Part shown: piece by piece, positions 8,372 through 12,355 of the stretch
Layout: every line of letters begins with the position of its first letter
Position numbering within the stretch: the first letter of the stretch is position 1
Assembly: GCA_036311285.1 (NCBI GenBank)
Contig: JAXJQF010000117.1
Coordinates: forward strand, 1-12,355
Source of the DNA: JAXJQF01 sp036311285
GTDB taxonomy: Bacteria; Pseudomonadota; Gammaproteobacteria; Enterobacterales; Succinivibrionaceae
DNA: 12,355 bases
Direction of reading: 5' to 3'
The notes under the pieces: model-generated
Seen by the model: the letters and a program-made list of their open reading frames with translations, nothing else
Told to the model about the DNA's origin: nothing
Database searches by the model: none
Translations under genes and position numbers: made by a program

Positions 8372-8408
8372 ATATAGCTTGTTATTTAGTTCTTTAATTT
8401 GTTACTTG

Positions 8409-9626
8409 TTATTTTGTCTTTGCATGATTTAAAGCTTCTTCTTTTCTTAATTTATCAATGTTTGGAGTTAACCATGCAAGAATACAAGTTAAAATTGAAA
8501 CAAAGAATAAAGTCCACATTGTATAGTTTAATCCATAGGTGTCGCCAATACTTCCTAATAATGGAGATGTTAGTCCACCAAATGATATACCTAAACCAAT
8601 GGTAATGCCTGATGCAAAGCCAACATGTCTGCACAGGAATTTTTGACCTAATACCATCGATACACTTAATGTTCCATATAAAGCTAATGATGTTGGAATT
8701 AGCACAATTGTTGCCCATACAGCACTTTGTTCAATAGAGCAGAATAGAGCCATGAACGGTATTAAGATAGTAGAGCTTAGGGCAAAAATAAACTTAAATC
8801 CGTATTTGTCAGCAAGTATTCCTCCTGCAATACTTGCAATAGCTGCACATAAAGCGATTATTGTTAGATTGAAGTTTGCTTCTTGAGCAGAGAGGTTAAA
8901 TTGACTCATAAAGTATAGTGGAATAAAGGTTGTTAAACCAATTAATATAGTTGCTCTAGCAAAGACTGCAAGCATCAATATTATGAAACCACCGATATAT
9001 TCTTTTTCTTTATATTCCTTTGTTTTTTGTTCTGCTAATTCTCTTTCAGCGTATTCTTTGTACGTCTTGTTTCTTATTGCGTAAACAATGATCATGATTA
9101 AAGCTGGAATACCAACTGCAATAATTCCAGGAAGTCCAAACAGTAAAGTTGAAAGAGATATTACTGCAGGTCCAGCTGCAAAACCAAAGTTACCTCCAAG
9201 TGAGAATATGCTCATTCCTAAGCCTTTCTTTTGAGCTGAAACGCAATTAGACATCTTACCTGCTTGTGGGTGGAATATTGCAACTCCAATTCCTGAGCAA
9301 GTGATTAGGACGAACAATAAATAGAAGTCTTTAATGAAACCAATAAACATTAAACCAAAAGCGGCTACAAACATACCTAAAGCCATTAGGTATGGACGAG
9401 GTTTTCTATCACTAAGCCAGCCAATAATTGGTTGTATAATTGAAGACACTAAGCATGAGGCTAATACTAGATATGAAACTTCAATGTTAGAAGACAATAC
9501 ATTGTGTGCAAACATTACTGCAAGTGCAGCACTTACAGAACCTTGGCATATATCTGTGGCAAAATGTCCAGAAGCCAGTAAGAAATTTTCTTTATACTTA
9601 CTTACAAATTTCATTAAACCGAACAT
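8409..9626 (-). CDS. MFS exporter of the fosmidomycin-resistance (Fsr) family
   Basis: Inner-membrane secondary transporter of the major facilitator superfamily, probably a proton-driven drug or metabolite exporter; the natural substrate is unknown. Its 405 residues nearly equal E. coli Fsr (406), and about 12 hydrophobic segments can be traced. Family signatures include GHFATDICQG (20-29), IIQPIIGWLSDRKPRPYLM (63-81, the loop 2-3 motif), GIGVAIFHPQAGKM (112-125) and SIFSLGGNFGFAAGPA (139-154). A charged loop, KTYKEYAERELAEQKTKEYK (about 187-206), links the two halves. GGAG (plus-strand CTCC at 9634-9637) seven bases before the ATG supports the start over Met5. It stands alone, with its own terminator. 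The first 22 codons occur again as a decayed copy about 393 bases upstream. I withhold a gene symbol because substrate specificity cannot be read from the sequence. Confidence 0.9.
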   Translation of the reverse strand: MFGLMKFVSKYKENFLLASGHFATDICQGSVSAALAVMFAHNVLSSNIEVSYLVLASCLVSSIIQPIIGWLSDRKPRPYLMALGMFVAAFGLMFIGFIKDFYLLFVLITCSGIGVAIFHPQAGKMSNCVSAQKKGLGMSIFSLGGNFGFAAGPAVISLSTLLFGLPGIIAVGIPALIMIIVYAIRNKTYKEYAERELAEQKTKEYKEKEYIGGFIILMLAVFARATILIGLTTFIPLYFMSQFNLSAQEANFNLTIIALCAAIASIAGGILADKYGFKFIFALSSTILIPFMALFCSIEQSAVWATIVLIPTSLALYGTLSVSMVLGQKFLCRHVGFASGITIGLGISFGGLTSPLLGSIGDTYGLNYTMWTLFFVSILTCILAWLTPNIDKLRKEEALNHAKTK

Positions 9627-9762
9627 TACGATTCTCCAATAATTTTTTTAAATAAATCACAGTTTAAAAACATAAGTGTAATAAAAATACATGACTAATT
9701 TATAGACTTTACACAAATGTTGATCCAACATTTTATTTAAAGAATAAACGTTTGTAAATAGT
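9559..9762. repeat. Repeat copy A: transporter 5' end plus upstream region
   Basis: This stretch covers codons 1-22 of the Fsr-like gene and about 135 bases upstream. It is repeated in the same orientation at 9952-10156. Shared blocks include ATGTCCAGAAGCCAGTAAGA, TTTCTTTATACTTACTTA, TTACGATTCTCCA, TATAGACTTT, AAATGTTGAT and GTTTGTAA. Similarity is very high in the coding part and drops upstream. Copy A is the functional one. Confidence 0.88.
9699..9733 (-). promoter_or_regulatory. Putative promoter of the Fsr-like gene with an overlapping palindrome
   Basis: On the minus strand, TTGGAT (9728-9723) lies 18 bases before TATAAA (9704-9699, 5 of 6). The -35 sits inside a dyad AAATGTTG-ATC-CAACATTT (9715-9733, 8-bp arms), which is where a repressor or activator could act. 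In the decayed copy at about 10110-10128 the left arm survives and the right arm is lost, so the dyad is not merely carried by the duplication. No regulator gene is next to it. Confidence 0.4.
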
Positions 9763-9810
9763 GAATATGTTAAATTTAATCGAAACAAAAGGCTTGTAAT
9801 TTGTATTTAA

Positions 9811-9942
9811 AATGGAAATGGAAAATTTAATGATGGTTATAAATTTAATGGTACTGCCGGTGATGAGGGAATTTTTAGCTACCTCCAAATAAAAGGTCAA
9901 TATAAGTTGTTAAACGTTAATGATTCTAATGAATTTGATTAA
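9811..9942 (+). pseudogene. Pilin 3' remnant (unit A)
   Basis: An open frame of 43 codons with no start codon (an in-frame TAA stands just before it). It begins NGNGKFNDGYKFNGTAGDEG, then IFSYLQIKGQYKLLNVNDSN and EFD. The first part aligns with residues 140-160 of the intact pilin at 10589 (NGSGKSNDAYSFNGTPGEGC). It has lost the whole N-terminal half, including signal and helix, and both Cys positions of the pilin C-terminus. It is best read as a broken duplicate of the pilin gene on the same strand. It could not be assembled or processed as a pilin on its own. Confidence 0.75.
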
Positions 9943-9951
9943 GATTCTCTT

Positions 9952-10156
9952 GCAAAAATGTCCAGAAGCCAGTAAGAAATTTTCTTTATACTTACTTATA
10001 AATTTAATAATACCGAACCTTACGATTCTCCATCGAGTTTTTGTTAATTGTATCACATTTTAAAATATAAGTTGATTTTAAATATATGGATAACTTATAG
10101 ACTTTGATAAAAATGTTGATATACGTATTGTTTAAGAATATTAGTTTGTAAGAATA
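9952..10156. repeat. Repeat copy B: decayed transporter 5' end plus upstream region
   Basis: Direct copy of 9559-9762. Read on the minus strand (from 10019 down) it encodes FGIIKFISKYKENFLLASGH, nearly the transporter N-terminus, but the ATG start has become AGG. After GHF an extra A shifts the frame and the homology ends. The Shine-Dalgarno GGAG is kept (plus-strand CTCC at 10028-10031). It is a gene fragment left by a partial tandem duplication and is probably not expressed as protein. Confidence 0.87.
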
Positions 10157-10227
10157 AGTTTATTTTTAGTAAACTAGTTATAATTTTTAGGTATAAGAGT
10201 TTAAAAATATAATCTCAAAAAAACAAA

Positions 10228-10312
10228 GAATTTTTGGCTACAATCCTACGATATAAACATACATAGTTTTTAAAGTTTAATTTATTCTAAGTATAAAATT
10301 GATAAAAACTTA
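10228..10312 (+). pseudogene. Possible second, more decayed pilin 3' remnant (unit B)
   Basis: GAATTTTTGGCTAC at 10228 matches GAATTTTTAGCTAC at 9869 (13 of 14). TTAAAGTTTAATTTATTCTAA at 10270-10290 resembles the block from 9910 (TTAAACGTTAATGATTCTAA). The two anchors are 42 and 41 bases apart in the two units, which argues against chance. The frame is closed by a stop (IFGYNPTI, then TAA). Together with repeat copy B this makes the whole unit, transporter 5' end plus pilin 3' end, duplicated in tandem. The middle is only about half identical, so confidence is moderate. Confidence 0.5.
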
Positions 10313-10366
10313 AGATGGAATATTTCGTTATAAAGGTGATGTCATATATAAGTATATGGAATTATA

Positions 10367-10516
10367 ATGAAAGTTGAAAATAGTAAAGGTTTTACATTAA
10401 TTGAACTAGTTGCAGTGATTGTTATATTAGGTATTTTAGCCGCTGCTGCTTGCATGGTTCACTTGTGGTTAGATCAGTATGATACAACCGTTGAAGTAGT
10501 TAAAGGCGGATGTTAA
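10367..10516 (+). pseudogene. Internally deleted type IV pilin ('mini-pilin', 49 codons)
   Basis: An intact ATG-to-TAA frame of 49 codons, too short for a normal pilin. It starts MKVENSKG/FTLIELVAVI and continues through ILGILAAAA, so the prepilin peptidase site (Gly8/Phe9), the mature Glu5 (residue 13) and the hydrophobic helix are all kept. It then jumps to CMVHLWLDQYD and ends TTVEVVKGGC. The terminal Cys and VEVVKGGC echo the intact pilin's VEFDVDGC, so the likely history is a deletion of about 140 codons of the globular domain with the frame preserved. The upstream DNA also resembles that of the intact pilin (ATAAAAAC followed by TTAAGAT, and GGATTATTAT against GGAATTATA). It may be a dead copy or, less likely, an expressed short pilin-like peptide. 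Confidence 0.75.
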
Positions 10517-10523
10517 ATATATA

Positions 10524-10542
10524 TATAATTGCTTTTTATAAT
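10524..10542 (+). promoter_or_regulatory. Putative -10 boxes upstream of the intact pilin
   Basis: Two perfect TATAAT hexamers (10524-10529 and 10537-10542) lie in the 72-base gap between the mini-pilin and the intact pilin, about 50-65 bases before its ATG. TTAAAT (10513-10518), 18 bases before the second, is a weak -35. No -24/-12 sigma-54 signature (GG and GC at the right spacing) was found. Confidence 0.25.
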
Positions 10543-10588
10543 TTAAATAAAAACATTAAGATTACGTCTAAGTTGATGGATTATTATT

Positions 10589-11179
10589 ATGAAAAATAAA
10601 GGTTTTACTTTAATTGAATTGATTGTTGTGATTGTTATCCTAGGTATTTTAGCAGCAGTTGCAGCTCCAAAGTTTATGGATTTACAATCAGACGCTAGAA
10701 AAGCATCGTTACAAGGAATGGTAGCTTCTATTAGGTCCGCTGTTAACATGGTTAAATCAAAAGCGATGATACAAAATATCGATGTTAACGGCAATATTGT
10801 AGAGCTAGAGATAGCTCCTGGAAAAATGGTGGTAACTCGTTATGGTTATCCTTATTTAGTTCGCTCAAATTCAACTACTTTTGATAATCTTGAAGATTTT
10901 GATAAAAAGACAGGCATGGGGTTATCACATATATTTGCTTTAGATAAAGGGGATTGGAAGATTCGTTCTAGTTCTCAAAGACATGGATTTGTGATTTGGC
11001 CTAATAATGGAAGTGGCAAATCAAATGATGCCTATAGTTTTAACGGAACTCCTGGTGAAGGTTGTTATCTTCGTTATGGCTTTGTGGTCGTAGGGAGTGC
11101 TTCTTCTGACATTAATGACGCTAGCAAAGAATCAATAGAAAAGGTGCCTATTGTGGAGTTTGATGTTGATGGTTGTTAA
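10589..11179 (+). CDS. MSHA-type type IV major pilin-like protein (prepilin)
   Basis: Structural subunit of a type IV pilus, inserted in the inner membrane, cleaved and N-methylated by prepilin peptidase, then polymerised. The leader is short (MKNKG/FTLIELIVVI), with cleavage after Gly5 and the conserved Glu5 of the mature chain at residue 10. The N-terminal helix runs from about 6 to 60; its PKFMDLQSDARKASLQGMVA (27-46) and IRSAVNMVKSKA (48-59) are typical of MSHA pilins (MshA/MshB). The globular domain spans about 61-196. Cys159 (in GEGCYLRYGF) and the terminal Cys196 (DVDGC) can form the usual D-region disulfide. Length 196 is normal for the group. A weak GATGGA precedes the ATG. Broken relatives lie just upstream, and no assembly, ATPase or peptidase genes are in the window, so it acts as an orphan here. 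A minor pilin or competence pseudopilin is the alternative. Confidence 0.9.
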   Translation: MKNKGFTLIELIVVIVILGILAAVAAPKFMDLQSDARKASLQGMVASIRSAVNMVKSKAMIQNIDVNGNIVELEIAPGKMVVTRYGYPYLVRSNSTTFDNLEDFDKKTGMGLSHIFALDKGDWKIRSSSQRHGFVIWPNNGSGKSNDAYSFNGTPGEGCYLRYGFVVVGSASSDINDASKESIEKVPIVEFDVDGC

Positions 11180-11514
11180 TGTTGTTTGAATTATAATATC
11201 AAATAATAATGATAAGAGTGCAGGTGATCTATACTTTTATTTTTTATAATTGATTTGATAAGGTTTTATTTTGTCTGAAATAAGAGCTTGGATTTTAAAA
11301 GTATTATGTAAATAAGAGATTGTTATAAACGCTAGTTTTTTGTACATAATTTTAAAACTTGTCTAAATCTCTACTACAATTTAAGTTGTAAATGAATTAT
11401 AATAAACTTAGTCATATTGAATATTGATTCATTAAGAGGTATTGATTAAATAATAGCTACATAAAAGTTTAATCAATGAATAATTAACAAGAAAGAACAA
11501 CAAAATAAATTAAG
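11180..11514. other. Intergenic region between pilin and pgsA
   Basis: No gene is seen in these 335 bases, and there is no strong intrinsic terminator behind the pilin. A weak composite hairpin is possible: AGAGATT (11315-11321) with AATCTCT (11366-11372), enclosing AGTTTT (11334-11339) with AAAACT (11354-11359); it lacks a T-tract. TATAAT at 11398-11403 is a possible -10 for pgsA without a good -35. ATTGATTAAA (11441-11450) and TTTAATCAAT (11468-11477) form a perfect 10-bp inverted repeat 38 bases before the pgsA start; it may be an operator. Confidence 0.4.
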
Positions 11515-12201
11515 ATGGTTATACAAAAATCAAAAAATTTCATAAAAAAAATACCTAATTATCTTACTTTAATGAGGGTATTTTTAATTCCTTTTTTCAT
11601 AGTAGCTTACTATCTTCCTTGGTCTTTTAGTAATATATTAGCCACATCTATATTTGCTATTGCGTGTATTACAGATTTAATAGATGGTTATCTAGCGAGA
11701 AAATTAAATGTTTGCTCTAAATTCGGAGCATTTTTAGATCCTGTTGCTGATAAGATTATGGTATGTGTTGCCTTAATTTTAATAGTTGGTAGCTTTTCTG
11801 ATGTAGGTAACATGGTAAAGGAACTAAGTGTTATATCTGCTGATGGTAATAGTTATATATATGAATACTCTCCTATTTGGGCAACGATAGTTAAATATTT
11901 ATTAATTTGTTGTTCAGTTGTAATTATATCGCGAGAAATTGTTGTAAGTGCCTTACGTGAATGGATGGCAGAAATTGGTAATAGAACAAAGGTGGCTGTA
12001 AGTTGGATTGGTAAGTGGAAGACTACATTACAAATGCTTGCAATCGGTGGTTTTATTTGGAAGGATAATAGTTTATCTTGGTGGAATAACTGGATGATTG
12101 ATGCTTCTTTATTGTTGATGATTATTGCAACAGTTTTAACTATATGGTCAATGGTTAATTACTTAAAAGCAGGTATTACCTATATGGAAGATGAAATTTA
12201 A
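11515..12201 (+). CDS. pgsA: CDP-diacylglycerol--glycerol-3-phosphate 3-phosphatidyltransferase
   Basis: Inner-membrane enzyme that joins CDP-diacylglycerol and sn-glycerol 3-phosphate to give phosphatidylglycerophosphate and CMP, the committed step to phosphatidylglycerol and cardiolipin. The CDP-alcohol phosphatidyltransferase motif is complete: Asp54, Asp57-Gly58, Ala61-Arg62, Gly71, Asp75 and Asp79 (DLIDGYLAR, then GAFLDPVAD). IPNYLTLMR (13-21) is the usual start of the family. SREIVVSALREW (139-150) and WIGKWKTTLQM (164-174) are specific to PgsA. Several hydrophobic segments fit the six-helix fold. At 228 residues it is longer than E. coli PgsA (182), mainly through a hydrophilic insertion at about 93-120 between membrane segments. 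The ATG has no clear Shine-Dalgarno, but the next in-frame Met (20) would lose the conserved N-terminus. uvrC, the usual neighbour upstream, is absent. Confidence 0.95.
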   Translation: MVIQKSKNFIKKIPNYLTLMRVFLIPFFIVAYYLPWSFSNILATSIFAIACITDLIDGYLARKLNVCSKFGAFLDPVADKIMVCVALILIVGSFSDVGNMVKELSVISADGNSYIYEYSPIWATIVKYLLICCSVVIISREIVVSALREWMAEIGNRTKVAVSWIGKWKTTLQMLAIGGFIWKDNSLSWWNNWMIDASLLLMIIATVLTIWSMVNYLKAGITYMEDEI

Positions 12202-12315
12202 GGTTACACTGCAATAATTTAAATAATAATATAATCCGTCTGACCAAAGTAATAAGCATAAATTTTAAAGATAATAAGCGATAAAAGAACTGTAGAAATG
12301 TTTCTATCCTAAACT

Positions 12316-12355
12316 CCCTAACGCATAGTACCTAATTTTGTGGTTAGCGTTAGGG
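12316..12355 (+). terminator. Probable intrinsic terminator of pgsA (cut by the window end)
   Basis: CCCTAACGC (12316-12324) and GCGTTAGGG (12347-12355) form a perfect 9-bp stem, with an inner ACC/GGT pairing possible in the 22-base loop. It is by far the most GC-rich hairpin in the intergenic DNA here. The last base of the stem is the last base of the window, so a T-tract cannot be seen. It lies 114 bases after the pgsA stop codon, and nothing else is visible in 12202-12315. It could also be a repeat element or part of a following RNA gene. Confidence 0.55.

Noticed and set aside
9334..9642. 102-codon plus-strand frame inside the transporter gene
   Set aside because: It is antisense to the well-supported Fsr-like coding sequence and has no recognisable domain.
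9812..9892. Short ATG-started frame rich in Met over the pilin remnant
   Set aside because: It is out of frame with the pilin homology and very short; the Met codons come from ATGG-like repeats.
9559..10312. Insertion sequence or MITE as the cause of the repeats
   Set aside because: The repeats carry recognisable pieces of the neighbouring genes, have no terminal inverted repeats and encode no transposase; partial tandem duplication explains them better.
12202..12355. tRNA gene behind pgsA, as in E. coli
   Set aside because: No cloverleaf, T-loop (GGTTCRA) or acceptor stem can be traced; only the terminal hairpin is visible.

Overview
The window is AT-rich (roughly 30% GC by eye). It carries a gammaproteobacterial gene set: a proQ-prc pair in the order seen in Escherichia coli and relatives, an Fsr-type MFS transporter, an MSHA-type type IV pilin and pgsA. 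All reading frames use the standard code. The composition and gene set would suit a low-GC gammaproteobacterium, for example one near the Succinivibrionaceae, but the sequence alone does not fix the genus.

Layout. On the plus strand, positions 225-4712 hold proQ (RNA chaperone), prc (periplasmic tail-specific protease) and a membrane-anchored GGDEF protein (probable diguanylate cyclase). Each is followed by its own strong intrinsic terminator, so they look like three separate transcripts. prc and the GGDEF gene both start with TTG behind a good Shine-Dalgarno. On the minus strand, 4854-8168 encodes a 1104-residue protein that ends in a clear TerB-C domain, and 8409-9626 encodes the Fsr-like exporter. 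Each has a plausible promoter, and the exporter has a strong terminator.

The least ordinary stretch is 9559-10516, between the exporter and an intact pilin gene. It is a small gene graveyard. The first 22 codons of the exporter, its upstream region and a pilin 3' remnant form a unit of about 390 bp that is duplicated in tandem and decaying. Next comes a 49-codon 'mini-pilin' that keeps the prepilin signal and hydrophobic helix but has lost nearly all of the globular domain. The intact 196-residue pilin follows at 10589. The locus looks like repeated duplication and deletion of a pilin gene; a reservoir of silent pilin cassettes is possible but unproven. No pilus assembly genes are present.

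The right end holds pgsA (phosphatidylglycerophosphate synthase), followed by a perfect 9-bp inverted repeat that ends on the last base of the window and is probably the start of a terminator.

There is no single obvious operon-sized new system. The best candidates for new biology are the orphan, highly diverged TerB-family protein and the pilin duplication locus.
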